In this document: one piece after another, positions 1-8,796 of the stretch
Layout: the number at the start of each line of letters is the position of its first letter
How positions within the stretch are numbered: the stretch's first letter is position 1
Source of the DNA: DATKMG01 sp041476565
GTDB taxonomy: Bacteria > Acidobacteriota > Terriglobia > Versatilivoradales > Versatilivoraceae
DNA length: 18,894 nt
Reading direction: 5' to 3'
Assembly: GCA_041476565.1 (NCBI GenBank)
Contig: JBGOTQ010000124.1
Span: 1 to 18,894 of the forward strand
Notes under the pieces: generated by a model
What the model was told of the DNA's origin: nothing
Seen by the model: the letters and a program-made list of their open reading frames with translations, nothing else
Databases searched by the model: none
Position numbers and translations under genes: made by a program

Positions 1-80
1 ATAAAAGTGCCGCCTGACCTTTTCAAGTTCACCACCGCCGATGAAAATGGCGGTCCTGGGGGGCGAGTGTGGGAGCCGAT

Positions 81-98
81 CGTGGGACCGCTGTCCCC
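81..98 (-). repeat. Palindromic repeat, copy 1 (inverted relative to copy 2)
   Basis: On the minus strand this reads GGGGACAGCGGTCCCACG, identical over 18 bases to 16999-17016. The core GGGAC-AGCG-GTCCC folds into a 5-bp hairpin. In both copies a C-rich block (minus strand cgccccccagg here, cgcccctgg at copy 2) follows at a similar distance, so the shared element is probably longer than the exact match. It lies just downstream of the TRAP operon stop (148) and could help end that transcript, which is inference. The flanking bases 1-147 hold no gene I can support. A further small hairpin (ccgcc/ggcgg) lies at about 36-54. Confidence 0.65.
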
Positions 99-147
99 CG
101 AGCGGCGCCCATCTTCAACCCCGCATTTTGATGAGAGACCCTATTGC

Positions 148-2019
148 TCACTTGCCCAACCAGTGCGGCAAGAAGGTTGTTAAGGGAGGGATATAAGTGA
201 TCAACAACACTCCAACTAACAAGACCAAGAGCATTGGAACTACTGAACGATACACTTCCGGAAGGGGCTTATTGAATCGGTAAGATGACAAGAAAAGGTT
301 CATACCGACAGGAGGTGTAAGATAGCCGAGTTCCAGGTTGGCCAGGAAGATGATCCCCAGATGAACCGGATCGATCCGATAGGCTTCGCCCAGAGGAACA
401 ATCAAGGGGACCACCACGACGATTGCTGAAAAAATGTCCATCAGGCAACCCACAACCAGGAGGAATAGATTCAGCAAAAGCAAAAAGAGCCAGGGAGAAT
501 GAATGGAGCTGGTCACCCATTCCATGCCTCGGGATGGAACTTGAGCAATGACCAGATAGCTGGTGAACCCCAGGGCAACTCCCAGGATGAGCAGGACTCC
601 TCCCACCAAAAGGCCGCATTCTGTCATTACTCGAGGGGCATCCCGGCCCATGCGGAGATCACCGTAGATCAGCGTCTCCACGGCAAAAGCATAGAGAGCC
701 GTTAAGGCCGCCGCTTCCACAGGCGTTGCGAATCCTCCCAGCAGGCCTCCTAGGGCCACCACTGGTAGCAGGAGTTCCCATTTAGCCGCCCAAAGGGCAT
801 CCCAGGCCTCTCTCCAATCGAACCTCCCCGCAACTGCTGGTTCCTTCGGCCCCTGTCGGATCCCGAGCCAGGCCGTGGCGACAACCAGCACGGTTCCGGG
901 CAGGATTCCGCCCAGGAACATCTGTTCAATTGTCACTGCCGAAGACCTCTCCATTGTCGTCACTGTACCGGAAACAATGGCATAGAGAATAAGCGGAAGA
1001 CAGGGTGGGAAGAGGAGCCCCAGCGAACCCGCTCCCGTCAGCAGGCCGAGAGCCGACTTTTCCGAATAGCGGGCTGCCAGCAGAACAGGCATAAGCAATC
1101 CGCCCAGAGCCAGGATGGTCACTCCGGAGGCGCCAGTGAACGAGGTGAAAAAGGCGCAGACCAGCGTGGTCACAATGGCCGGTCCTCCGCGGAAGTGACC
1201 AAATATCGTTTGGAACACTCGAACGAGCCGCCGCGAAGCGCCTCCTTCGGCCAGGAAGTAACCGGCCAGGGTAAAAAGCGGGAGGGTCGGCAAGGTGGGA
1301 TTGACCACAAGCCGATAGTGTTCAACAGGGACTGAGGCAATGGGCAGGCCTTCTCCCCAGAACAAAATTAAGGCCGCACCGCCAAGGGTAACAAAAACCG
1401 GAGCGCCGAGGGCGGTCGCAATCAGGAGGCAGAGGATGGCCGGAAGCACCATACTTTCGGGCGGAAAAGGCGAGTGCCAGCACAGGCTTGCCACTCCTAT
1501 CGCCAGAAGGGCGCATAGAAGCCGGCCCTTCCAGTGATCCGAGGCCCTCCAGACTAACCGCGCTGCAATCACTCCGAACCCCAAGGGAATCAGCGCCTGA
1601 ACCACCCAGCGCGAAATGTGATAAGTCAAAATTCCACCCGACTCGCGCTCGATCTTCACAAATTGCAAGCCCGCGACACAGAGGAATCCACTCACCGCCA
1701 CTGCCACCGCGCTGCTCGAGACCTGGGCAACAGCTTTTGCCCGTCCCTTAAGAAACAGTGAGGCGGTAGACAGGGAAAGCAATCGTCCTTCACGGGCAGC
1801 CAGGGCTCCCCCAACCATTCCCACCATCAAAGTCAAGTGCTGGACAATAGTAGTCGATCCAGAAATGCCGGTCTTCAGGAGGCGCCGCAAGAGGATTTCA
1901 AGGATGGGAAGAATCCCCATTGCCGCAAGGGACAGGACTACCAGGAGATTTTCGGCTCGAGCCAGCGGGGAGGGTGCTATCTTTTCAGGAGAGAGGTGGC
2001 CACGAGATTCCAGGTTCAT
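148..2019 (-). CDS. dctM: TRAP transporter fused permease, DctQM type
   Basis: Membrane component of a tripartite ATP-independent periplasmic (TRAP) transporter, which uses an ion gradient to import a solute delivered by a periplasmic binding protein. The 623 residues contain both permease parts. An N-terminal DctQ-like four-helix section covers roughly residues 20-185, and a DctM-like section of many hydrophobic segments runs from about 190 to 620. Family signatures near the C-terminus include TPPVGMNLF and the ending LLITYIPPL. The start ATG overlaps the stop of the binding-protein gene (ATGA), so the two are translationally coupled. The order T component, binding protein, QM fusion matches the TatT-containing TRAP group known from Treponema pallidum (Tp0956-0958 region). 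The substrate cannot be read from the sequence. Confidence 0.93.
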   Translation of the reverse strand: MNLESRGHLSPEKIAPSPLARAENLLVVLSLAAMGILPILEILLRRLLKTGISGSTTIVQHLTLMVGMVGGALAAREGRLLSLSTASLFLKGRAKAVAQVSSSAVAVAVSGFLCVAGLQFVKIERESGGILTYHISRWVVQALIPLGFGVIAARLVWRASDHWKGRLLCALLAIGVASLCWHSPFPPESMVLPAILCLLIATALGAPVFVTLGGAALILFWGEGLPIASVPVEHYRLVVNPTLPTLPLFTLAGYFLAEGGASRRLVRVFQTIFGHFRGGPAIVTTLVCAFFTSFTGASGVTILALGGLLMPVLLAARYSEKSALGLLTGAGSLGLLFPPCLPLILYAIVSGTVTTMERSSAVTIEQMFLGGILPGTVLVVATAWLGIRQGPKEPAVAGRFDWREAWDALWAAKWELLLPVVALGGLLGGFATPVEAAALTALYAFAVETLIYGDLRMGRDAPRVMTECGLLVGGVLLILGVALGFTSYLVIAQVPSRGMEWVTSSIHSPWLFLLLLNLFLLVVGCLMDIFSAIVVVVPLIVPLGEAYRIDPVHLGIIFLANLELGYLTPPVGMNLFLSSYRFNKPLPEVYRSVVPMLLVLLVGVLLITYIPPLTTFLPHWLGK

Positions 2020-3086
2020 CTTCGAGAACCGGGATTGGATTTTCGGTATTGCTCCAGAAGGTCTTGCACCTGGTCAAACATGTCTGCAGGTACAATGCCC
2101 CCTCGAATTTTGGGATAAAGCTCCTCGGCCGTTTTTCGCCACTCCGCCTCAACCTGGGAATCCACCGAATGAACGTTCAGTCCGCGTTTTTTCATACTTT
2201 CCACTGACTGCTCCATGTCTAGACGGTACTTAACCTTGATTTGGAGGCCCGCTTCTTCCGCCGCGCTTAACAGAAATTCACGGGATGCTGTGGGGATGGA
2301 ATCCCAGGACTTCCGTGTAACGACAGTTCCCCCTACAAGCGGTGCCCAGTTCAATTCCAACATGTGAGGGGCAGAGGAGTAAATTTGGCTAGCCAGGGCA
2401 TAAAATGGCACCGAAGGGACCACGGTAATCAGACCGGTCTGCAAACTGGTTGGGATGTCAGCCGTTTCAAGGGGGACGGGTTGGTAGCCGGCAGCTTTCA
2501 TAATATCGACCTGATGATTATCTCCCGACCAGACAAAGATTTTCATCTTCTTAAGGTCTGCAGGATGGACCATCGCCTGCTTGGAAAAGAACCGGACCCA
2601 GCCGGCGTCTCCCCAGAACAGGACCACAAAACCCTTTTCCAGGAAGCGCCTCTCCAGCATGGGGCGGAGTTTCTGCCTGACAAAATCGACTTCTTCCAAG
2701 TCCCGGAAAACCATGGGCATATTCTGCAGTGCGGTGACGGAGTCATCGATTTCTGCCAGGCCCACAACCGTGAGCATCGCCGATTGAATCTGCCCGATTC
2801 GCATTTTGCGAACCATGTCGGCTTCGCCTCCCATCACCCCGTCGGTATAGACCGTCAAACTTACCGCCCCTCCAGGTGCCTGGCGCCACTTCTCTCCCAT
2901 GGCCAGGAGAATCTGATGGAGAGAAGATCCTTTGGGAGCCAAGGTCCCCATCTTGATTCGAATCGGGGTCTGTGCCCAAAGGCTGCACCAACTCCAGGGT
3001 ACCAAGACAACCAGCCATGATGAAATGCCCAGGATACGCTGGTATCTTTTGAGCCGAATACTCCGACAATGCATGGCCACCCTCAT
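2016..3086 (-). CDS. dctP: TRAP transporter periplasmic substrate-binding protein (DctP family)
   Basis: Periplasmic receptor (356 aa) that captures the solute and hands it to the QM permease encoded by the next gene. The N-terminus has a basic patch and a hydrophobic stretch ending near WAQT (about residue 40), a signal peptide or N-terminal anchor. The mature part shows DctP features: IRIKMGTLAPKGSS, then GVMGGEADMVRKMRIGQI, then DLKKMKIFVWSGDN. The last of these is unusual. TRAP binding proteins normally have an arginine in the strand after LK-x-x-K (as in SiaP LKLRVP), which grips a substrate carboxylate, and here that place is Phe184. The ligand may therefore not be a simple carboxylate, as suspected for TatT-linked binding proteins. 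ATGA overlaps tie it to both neighbours. Met5 is an alternative start. Confidence 0.9.
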   Translation of the reverse strand: MRVAMHCRSIRLKRYQRILGISSWLVVLVPWSWCSLWAQTPIRIKMGTLAPKGSSLHQILLAMGEKWRQAPGGAVSLTVYTDGVMGGEADMVRKMRIGQIQSAMLTVVGLAEIDDSVTALQNMPMVFRDLEEVDFVRQKLRPMLERRFLEKGFVVLFWGDAGWVRFFSKQAMVHPADLKKMKIFVWSGDNHQVDIMKAAGYQPVPLETADIPTSLQTGLITVVPSVPFYALASQIYSSAPHMLELNWAPLVGGTVVTRKSWDSIPTASREFLLSAAEEAGLQIKVKYRLDMEQSVESMKKRGLNVHSVDSQVEAEWRKTAEELYPKIRGGIVPADMFDQVQDLLEQYRKSNPGSRR

Positions 3087-4045
3087 TCCACAAAGAGCTG
3101 ATCAGTTCTCGACAATAGCCAGCGCGCCCTCTTCTGCATAATCAGGTTCAACAACCGCCATTCCGGCCTGGCATTGGGCTCAATTGCAATCGCCTGATTC
3201 AGCAAAGACTGAAACCCAGCGCGATCTTGTTTGCTAACCGAAACCGCCTCGGCGAATGCCACAAGCGGGGAGGCCAGCATACCGCCCGAAAGCTCCAGCG
3301 CTCTTTCTAAGTGGCGTTTGGAGCGAGAGGCCGGACTGCCCTTTCCGGCCGGGCGGCTCATTTCGTAGGTGACCAGAAAGGAGTGAATGGCCCCCTGTTC
3401 AAAGCTTTCATCCAGTTCGAGTGCCCGATCCATCAGGGCTTCCACAATAGGAAGATCGGCAACCATCTCCGGATCGTCCTTGGAGACGGAAATGGCTCCT
3501 CCCAAGGCCGCGCCAGTCCAGTAGAGCCAGGACACGTCTTTAACTGAGAACCTGCGGACTGCATTCCTGGTATCCTCCCGCAGGCCATCCCCGATTCCCG
3601 CATACTTTACCTGCAATCCCCGGATGCCGTAATCTCTAGCTCTCAGATATAGGTGGCGCGCACGCAATCTTAAAGCACTGGCAGCGGCCAAATCCCGATC
3701 TTCCATTTCATCGGCGTCTTGCTGGACGAAAGCATAGGCATATTGTGTGAATCCCCTGCAGGCTGCTAGAAGAAGCCCCCGGTGTTGGGGCGACTCCAAG
3801 ACCAGACTTTCAATCAGCTTTAGACTGAACGGGATCGCCTCCCGAATTAGCTGCACGTCCTCATCGGAAGCGAAAGTTACCCCACTGCCGGCGAGAGCAT
3901 CACCCAGTCTGTTAATGGCAAACCTGCGGACGGAACATCCGGAGACCAGAATCAGGACTATAAGCAACCCCGACAGGCAGAATAACCCTAAACGGTGAAG
4001 TGTCTGACCTGAAACTGGCCGAACCGGATCCGCATTGCGTTTCAT
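3083..4045 (-). CDS. tatT: TRAP transporter T-component lipoprotein (TatT family)
   Basis: A 320-residue putative lipoprotein, first gene of the TRAP operon. The N-terminal hydrophobic stretch (about 16-36) ends in the lipobox LVSGC, giving Cys37 as the lipidated residue. The rest is helix-rich and resembles the TatT family (Treponema pallidum Tp0956). That protein is built of TPR-like helical hairpins, forms a trimer and associates with the TRAP binding protein. Conserved-looking stretches are the region around AACRGFTQYAYAF, the LRARHLYLRARDYGIRGL segment and the SWLYWTGAALGGAISVSKDD segment. The role is inferred to be a periplasmic partner that docks the binding protein or shuttles ligand. 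A Shine-Dalgarno-like ggggag precedes the start by about 9 bases. The stop overlaps the dctP start (ATGA). The family call rests on recognised sequence style plus perfect operon context. Confidence 0.85.
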   Translation of the reverse strand: MKRNADPVRPVSGQTLHRLGLFCLSGLLIVLILVSGCSVRRFAINRLGDALAGSGVTFASDEDVQLIREAIPFSLKLIESLVLESPQHRGLLLAACRGFTQYAYAFVQQDADEMEDRDLAAASALRLRARHLYLRARDYGIRGLQVKYAGIGDGLREDTRNAVRRFSVKDVSWLYWTGAALGGAISVSKDDPEMVADLPIVEALMDRALELDESFEQGAIHSFLVTYEMSRPAGKGSPASRSKRHLERALELSGGMLASPLVAFAEAVSVSKQDRAGFQSLLNQAIAIEPNARPEWRLLNLIMQKRARWLLSRTDQLFVE

Positions 4046-4295
4046 CCAGCCCGCTCCCCTTGTCCAGGCAGGAATTTACACTCTCCCGGGCAAAGCTTAT
4101 CCTACCCGCGCAATCATGGGGGAATTCTGATTGAAAACCGGAGTCGTGTAAAGGGAGAATTGTCCCATTCCTTCATATGGCTGCGGTTCGAAAAAGTGTT
4201 TTTCCCATCTAGCCAAACCCCCCATAAGATGTGTATGATATAAACTTGGCATTTATGTGCCGGAGTTTACATAACTTCAAGGAGAAACAACGCTG
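4046..4295. promoter_or_regulatory. Divergent promoter region between the TRAP operon and ompH
   Basis: About 250 bases separate the divergent tatT and ompH starts, so both promoters must lie here. For ompH the best -10-like box is TATGAT (4234-4239), within the AT-rich stretch tatgatataaac. No convincing -35 sits 16-18 bases upstream of it. For tatT a weak pair TTTACA and CAGAAT spaced by 17 lies on the minus strand. The ompH ribosome-binding site is aaggag at 4279-4284, 11 bases before the ATG. No strong operator palindrome is visible. Confidence 0.4.
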
Positions 4296-4928
4296 ATGAA
4301 GAGAAAAGTATTGCTGGTTGGGACCCTTGGTGTGCTGGTCTTGCCCTTAATTGCCTTGGCTCAGGCCAGTGCCTCCTTCAAAATCGGGGTTATTGATTTC
4401 GCCAGGGCCATCGCTTCGTCGGGCGAAGGGAAAGCCGCCATCGCGGAATTTCAAAAGAAGGTCGACGGCAAAAAAGATGACCTGGCGAGGAAAAATGGTG
4501 AAATAGAGCAGTTGCAGAAGCAGCTCAACGACCAATCCAGGACGCTGAATGATGATTCTCGCGCGGCGTTGACCAAGAGTATTGATGGTAAGACCACCGA
4601 GCTGCAAAGGGCTCAGCAAGACGCCCAAAAGGAGTTCAGTGAACTCCAGGGTGAGATCTATAACCGGATCGGCGGCAGGATTTTTCCGGTCATCCAGCAG
4701 TACGCCAAGGATAATGGCTTGACCGTCGTGATTGACACTTCACAGCAGGGTAACCAGCTTATATACGCCGACCCCGCAACTGATATCACAGAGGAGATCG
4801 TAAAGAAATTCGATTCGCAACCCAGTGTGGCTGTGCCGAAGCCCTCAGCTTCTGTTGCACCTAAATCACCAGTGGTGGCGCCTCCTCCGACGACAACCGC
4901 CCCAGCAGCGGGCCCGGCCAAAAAATAG
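4296..4928 (+). CDS. ompH: OmpH/Skp family periplasmic chaperone
   Basis: Exported chaperone of the Skp/OmpH family (210 aa), which holds unfolded outer-membrane proteins in the periplasm. A signal peptide occupies about residues 1-24, with cleavage probable after ALA or ASA. It is followed by the typical start of the mature protein, KIGVIDFARAI. Residues 50-135 are charged, helical and coiled-coil-like, the tentacle region of Skp. A second globular piece, GLTVVIDTSQ..LIYADPATDIT, closes the fold at about 148-175. The C-terminus (about 180-210) is an Ala/Pro/Thr-rich low-complexity tail not found in Escherichia coli Skp. The style of the LIYADPATDIT segment recalls acidobacterial homologues. 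The stop codon directly touches the ATG of the next gene. Confidence 0.92.
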   Translation: MKRKVLLVGTLGVLVLPLIALAQASASFKIGVIDFARAIASSGEGKAAIAEFQKKVDGKKDDLARKNGEIEQLQKQLNDQSRTLNDDSRAALTKSIDGKTTELQRAQQDAQKEFSELQGEIYNRIGGRIFPVIQQYAKDNGLTVVIDTSQQGNQLIYADPATDITEEIVKKFDSQPSVAVPKPSASVAPKSPVVAPPPTTTAPAAGPAKK

Positions 4929-5387
4929 ATGTCAGATACTCCGGCAACCGGGTTGGAAAGGGCGTCGACAGAATCAGGACTCCTCAGTTTCCCCTGGGTG
5001 GTGGCTGAGGTGCGAGTCCGTTACGCAGAAACCGATCAGATGGGGGTTGCCTATTACTCCAACTATCTGGTCTGGTTTGAAGTGGGTCGAGCCGAGTTAT
5101 GCCGTCAGCGTGGCCTGCCCTACCAGGCATTTGAAAAGAACACAGGGTTGTCCCTGGCTGTGGCTGAGGCCCATTGTCGCTACCACTCCCCGGCCCTCTA
5201 TGACGAGGTTTTAATCATTCGCACTCGGGTCCAGGCGCTGCGGAAGCGGATGATTCTTTTTGAATATGAGGTCCTCAAGCAAGGGTCTGAACTGCTGGTA
5301 GCCACGGGCTCCACGTCCCACGTTGTGGTCGACAAGAACGGGCGACCCAGGTCTTTCCCGCCCGAGTATTTGCGCTTCTACCAGTAA
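4929..5387 (+). CDS. ybgC: YbgC/FadM-type acyl-CoA thioesterase (4HBT hotdog fold)
   Basis: Small cytoplasmic hotdog-fold thioesterase (152 aa) predicted to hydrolyse acyl-CoA thioesters. The 4-hydroxybenzoyl-CoA thioesterase signature is clear: RYAETDQMGVAYYSNYLVWF, with Asp36 as the likely catalytic acid and Gly39 and Tyr46 in the helix that follows. The first 25 or so residues are an extra variable leader before the fold begins at VAEVRVRY. The ATG follows the ompH stop with no gap, so translation is probably coupled. In Proteobacteria YbgC is linked to the Tol-Pal envelope genes. Here its partner is ompH, also an envelope gene, which fits loosely. The natural substrate is not predictable. 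Confidence 0.9.
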   Translation: MSDTPATGLERASTESGLLSFPWVVAEVRVRYAETDQMGVAYYSNYLVWFEVGRAELCRQRGLPYQAFEKNTGLSLAVAEAHCRYHSPALYDEVLIIRTRVQALRKRMILFEYEVLKQGSELLVATGSTSHVVVDKNGRPRSFPPEYLRFYQ

Positions 5388-5466
5388 GCCAGAACCTCCT
5401 CGAGTTCCGGGCCAGTCTCATTACACAGGCTCAGGACCGACAGCCCGGCAGGATTCTTTGGCCAAC

Positions 5467-6996
5467 ATGCCGCGCCCTCTCTCTATCACCGGGAACAGTC
5501 TCACATTAATCCACTTCCAACGAGTCGTTTTCGATTACCTTCCCGTCAGCCTCCATCCCTTGGCCCGCAAACGAATGATGCGGTCACAAAAGCTGGTCGA
5601 AGAAGTGGTGCGTGGCGATTCTCCGGTTTATGGAGTCAACACAGGCTTCGGCAAGCTTAGCGACACCCGAATTGATCAGAATCAACTCCAACAACTCCAG
5701 GTGAACCTCGTCCGCAGTCATGCCTGTGGAGTGGGAGAGCCGCTTACAGAAGCCGAAACCAGGGGTCTTATGCTTTGCCGCGCCAATGTCCTGGCATTAG
5801 GCTACTCAGGAGTACGACCCATCGTCGCCACGCATCTACTGAAAATGCTCAACCGGGGAATCCATCCGATTATCCCCTCTCAAGGGTCAGTGGGAGCTAG
5901 CGGAGACTTAGCCCCGCTAGCGCACCTGGCATTGGCTTTACTCGGAGAGGGCAAAGTCGTCTGGGAGGGTCGGCAGATAAGCAGTCGAACCGCCCTCCAG
6001 CGACACCGATTGAGACCGCTCCTACTCGGTCCCAAAGAAGGAATTTCCCTGCTGAATGGAACGCAGGCTATGCTGAGCGTTGGCGCTGTGGCACTGCTCT
6101 CCGCCGAGACTCTGATGGACACTGCCGATGTGGCCGCAGCCATGTCGCTTGATGCCCTGAAAGGGACGCCTAAAGCTTTCGATCCTCGAATCCAGCAATT
6201 GCGGGCTTACCCGGGCCAGGCCCTCAGCGCCGCCAATGTCCGCAAACTCAACCGCAACAGCCAAATTCGTCAATCCCATCTGCTTTGTAACCGCGTTCAG
6301 GATGCCTACAGTCTGCGTTGCGTGCCCCAAGTTCACGGGGCAGTCCGCGACACACTTAACTTTGTCCGCCAAACCTTGGAGGTCGAGTTGAACGCAGCCA
6401 CCGACAATCCCCTAGTGTTCCCCGAAGACCGCGAGATTATCTCCGGTGGGAATTTCCATGGGCAGCCTCTGGCGCTGGCTTTTGACTATTTGGGAATCGC
6501 ACTGAGCGTCCTGGCTAGTATTTCCGAACGACGAATTGAACGCCTCATCAACCCTGAGTACGGAGACTTGCCCCCTTTCCTAACCGACAACCCCGGACTG
6601 AACTCCGGTCTTATGATGCTCCAGGTGACCGCAGCTGCCCTGACCTCGGAATGCAAAGTTTATTCCCATCCCGCTTCGGTGGATTCAATCCCAACTTCGG
6701 GTAACCGTGAAGATTACGTCAGCATGGGGATGGGCGCAGCACTGAAGCTTAAGCGACTTGTTGACAATGTGAGACGCGTCCTGGCCATTGAGCTTCTGTG
6801 TGCAGCCCAGGGAATCGATTTCCTGGCACCTCTGAAGCCAGGGATCGGCGCGGCACGGGCTTGCGAGCTGGTTCGTTCAGTCTCGGCCAAAGTGACCAGT
6901 GACCGTTCCCTGGCTGGAGATATTGACAGAATCTGTGCCTTGATCGTGGAGCGCAGATTCTCCGAGATCCTGCTCCTTTCGAAAGAAGTTCTCTGA
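5467..6996 (+). CDS. hutH: Histidine ammonia-lyase
   Basis: First enzyme of histidine breakdown: removes ammonia from L-histidine to give trans-urocanate. The start at 5467 gives 509 residues, the usual family length. It begins MPRPLSITGNSLTL, the normal HAL N-terminus, whereas an upstream in-frame ATG (5323) would add unrelated residues and run through ybgC. The Ala144-Ser145-Gly146 triad in GSVGASGDLAPLAH cyclises into the MIO prosthetic group (142-144 in the Pseudomonas enzyme). Tyr55 in SPVYGVNTGFG is the conserved active-site tyrosine. NATDNPLVF-like (NAATDNPLVF) and PTSGNREDYVSMG segments are also present. No strong ribosome-binding site is seen. The gene follows ybgC by 79 bases and hutU starts 13 bases after its stop. 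Confidence 0.97.
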   Translation: MPRPLSITGNSLTLIHFQRVVFDYLPVSLHPLARKRMMRSQKLVEEVVRGDSPVYGVNTGFGKLSDTRIDQNQLQQLQVNLVRSHACGVGEPLTEAETRGLMLCRANVLALGYSGVRPIVATHLLKMLNRGIHPIIPSQGSVGASGDLAPLAHLALALLGEGKVVWEGRQISSRTALQRHRLRPLLLGPKEGISLLNGTQAMLSVGAVALLSAETLMDTADVAAAMSLDALKGTPKAFDPRIQQLRAYPGQALSAANVRKLNRNSQIRQSHLLCNRVQDAYSLRCVPQVHGAVRDTLNFVRQTLEVELNAATDNPLVFPEDREIISGGNFHGQPLALAFDYLGIALSVLASISERRIERLINPEYGDLPPFLTDNPGLNSGLMMLQVTAAALTSECKVYSHPASVDSIPTSGNREDYVSMGMGAALKLKRLVDNVRRVLAIELLCAAQGIDFLAPLKPGIGAARACELVRSVSAKVTSDRSLAGDIDRICALIVERRFSEILLLSKEVL

Positions 6997-7009
6997 ACGG
7001 AGAAGCGAC

Positions 7010-8659
7010 ATGAATAATTACCAGCCCGTTCGAGCCATGCGGGGTACCGGGCTTACCTGCAAGAGCTGGCATCAGGAAGCTGCCAAACGGATGCTGATGA
7101 ACAATCTCGACGAGGAAGTCGCAGAAAACCCGGCTCAGCTGATTGTGTATGGAGGAGCGGGAAAGGCCGCCCGAAACTGGGAGTGTTATCACGCCATCAT
7201 CCGCGCCTTGGAGAAGCTAGAAAACGATGAAACTCTCTGTGTCCAGTCGGGCAAACCCATAGGAGTCTTCCGGACTCATGAATACGCCCCGCGGGTTTTA
7301 ATCGCCAACGCCAACCTGGTCGGCCATTGGGCCAATTGGGATGAATTCCACAAGCTTGAAGCTTTGGGACTGACCATGTATGGCCAGATGACCGCAGGCA
7401 GTTGGATTTACATAGGGACTCAAGGTATCGTCCAAGGCACGTTCGAGACGTTTGCGGCAGCAGCTCACAAACATTTTGATGGCTCTCTTCACAACAGGCT
7501 CGTCGTCTCCGGAGGGATGGGGGGGATGGGTGGGGCCCAGCCTCTGGCAGCCACCATGAACGGGGCGGTTTTCCTCGGCATTGATGTAGATCCCTCCCGC
7601 ATCCAGCGACGAGTGCATACCGGATATTGTGATGAAATAGCGTTCCGTTTCGAAGATGCCCTTCATCTTGTCTCGAGATGGAAGAAGGAAGGTCAGGCAA
7701 AATCCGTGGGTTTAGTGGGAAACTGCGCAGAGGTTCTGCCTCGGCTCGTGGAGCTGGACGTGGTGCCGGATTTACTGACTGATCAAACCAGCGCCCACGA
7801 CCCACTCAACGGATATCTCCCTGCAGGGTTGTCACTCGAGGCAGCCCTGGAATTGCGCCGTCTGGACCCGCAGGAATACATTAAGCGGTCGATGAGTTCC
7901 ATCGCCAAGCACGTCCAGGCTATGCTGGATCTTCAGAAGAAAGGTGCCGTGGTGTTTGACTATGGGAACAACATTCGCACCTTTGCATATCAAGCCGGAG
8001 TCCACAATGCTTATGAGTTCCCAGGCTTTATTCCGGCTTATGTCCGGCCGCTCTTTTGTCAGGGACGCGGGCCTTTCCGCTGGGTGGCACTTTCGGGTGA
8101 CCCTGCTGATATTGCGATAACGGACAATGTGGTCCTCAAGTTATTTCCACACGATGAGGTCCTTCATCGTTGGATTCCTCTCGCTAGAAGTAAAATCCAA
8201 TTTCAAGGGTTACCAGCCAGGATTTGCTGGCTTGGCTACGGAGAGCGGGCCGAATTCGGCGTGCGGATCAATCGCCTGGTCAGACAAGGCACGATCAAAG
8301 CCCCTGTAGTTATTGGGCGAGACCATCTGGATTGTGGTTCTGTTGCTTCACCTTACCGGGAGACCGAGTCGATGCGCGACGGCAGCGACGCGATTGCAGA
8401 CTGGCCTGTCCTCAATGCCTTGCTGAATGTGGCTTCGGGTGCCAGTTGGGTCTCCTTTCACCATGGTGGGGGGGTCGGTATCGGCTATTCGCTGCATGCC
8501 GGACAGGTGACCGTGGCGGATGGAAGTCCAGAAATGGAAGGCCGCATTCAACGTGTGCTGGACAATGACCCCGGTCTAGGAATTGCGCGCCACGCGGACG
8601 CGGGTTATCCTGAAGCGGTTCAGGCGGCCGAACGCTGCGGATTGAAGCTCCCAACTTAA
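7010..8659 (+). CDS. hutU: Urocanate hydratase (urocanase)
   Basis: Second step of the hut pathway: NAD-dependent hydration of urocanate to 4-imidazolone-5-propanoate in the cytoplasm. The 549-residue length is normal for the family. Signatures include YGGAGKAARNW (47-57) and the glycine-rich NAD-binding segment GGMGGMGGAQPLA (168-180). Further on are DQTSAHDPLNGY, FCQGRGPFRW with the conserved cysteine, and the C-terminal SFHHGGGVGIGYS. A good ribosome-binding site (ggag in gaacggagaagcgac) precedes the ATG in the 13-base gap after hutH, so the two genes are almost certainly cotranscribed. A hairpin terminator follows at 8718-8743. Confidence 0.98.
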   Translation: MNNYQPVRAMRGTGLTCKSWHQEAAKRMLMNNLDEEVAENPAQLIVYGGAGKAARNWECYHAIIRALEKLENDETLCVQSGKPIGVFRTHEYAPRVLIANANLVGHWANWDEFHKLEALGLTMYGQMTAGSWIYIGTQGIVQGTFETFAAAAHKHFDGSLHNRLVVSGGMGGMGGAQPLAATMNGAVFLGIDVDPSRIQRRVHTGYCDEIAFRFEDALHLVSRWKKEGQAKSVGLVGNCAEVLPRLVELDVVPDLLTDQTSAHDPLNGYLPAGLSLEAALELRRLDPQEYIKRSMSSIAKHVQAMLDLQKKGAVVFDYGNNIRTFAYQAGVHNAYEFPGFIPAYVRPLFCQGRGPFRWVALSGDPADIAITDNVVLKLFPHDEVLHRWIPLARSKIQFQGLPARICWLGYGERAEFGVRINRLVRQGTIKAPVVIGRDHLDCGSVASPYRETESMRDGSDAIADWPVLNALLNVASGASWVSFHHGGGVGIGYSLHAGQVTVADGSPEMEGRIQRVLDNDPGLGIARHADAGYPEAVQAAERCGLKLPT

Positions 8660-8717
8660 CAGCGATGGAGACAGGGTGGCTGCAACCCGGAAGCTGAAAG
8701 AACTGATACTGTCGAGG

Positions 8718-8743
8718 CCGTCTTAAGCATTCCAGACGGTTTT
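8718..8743 (+). terminator. Rho-independent terminator after hutU
   Basis: The 6-bp perfect stem CCGTCT (8718-8723) and AGACGG (8734-8739) encloses a 10-base loop and is followed by TTTT (8740-8743). It lies 58 bases after the hutU stop. It would end the hutH-hutU transcript before the opposing fmdB-type gene and implies that hutI has its own promoter. Confidence 0.65.
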
Positions 8744-8796
8744 AATCCTAGCCGTCAGCCGCTCCATCCAAGCCTCTACGGATCTCGGTACGACGC

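Noticed and set aside
2364..3020. 218-codon plus-strand frame opposite dctP
   Set aside because: It is a shadow of dctP, whose protein features are clear; the shadow shows no domain or signal.
5323..5466. Longer hutH start at 5323
   Set aside because: The extra 48 residues lie mostly inside ybgC and do not resemble histidine ammonia-lyases; the family N-terminus begins at 5467.
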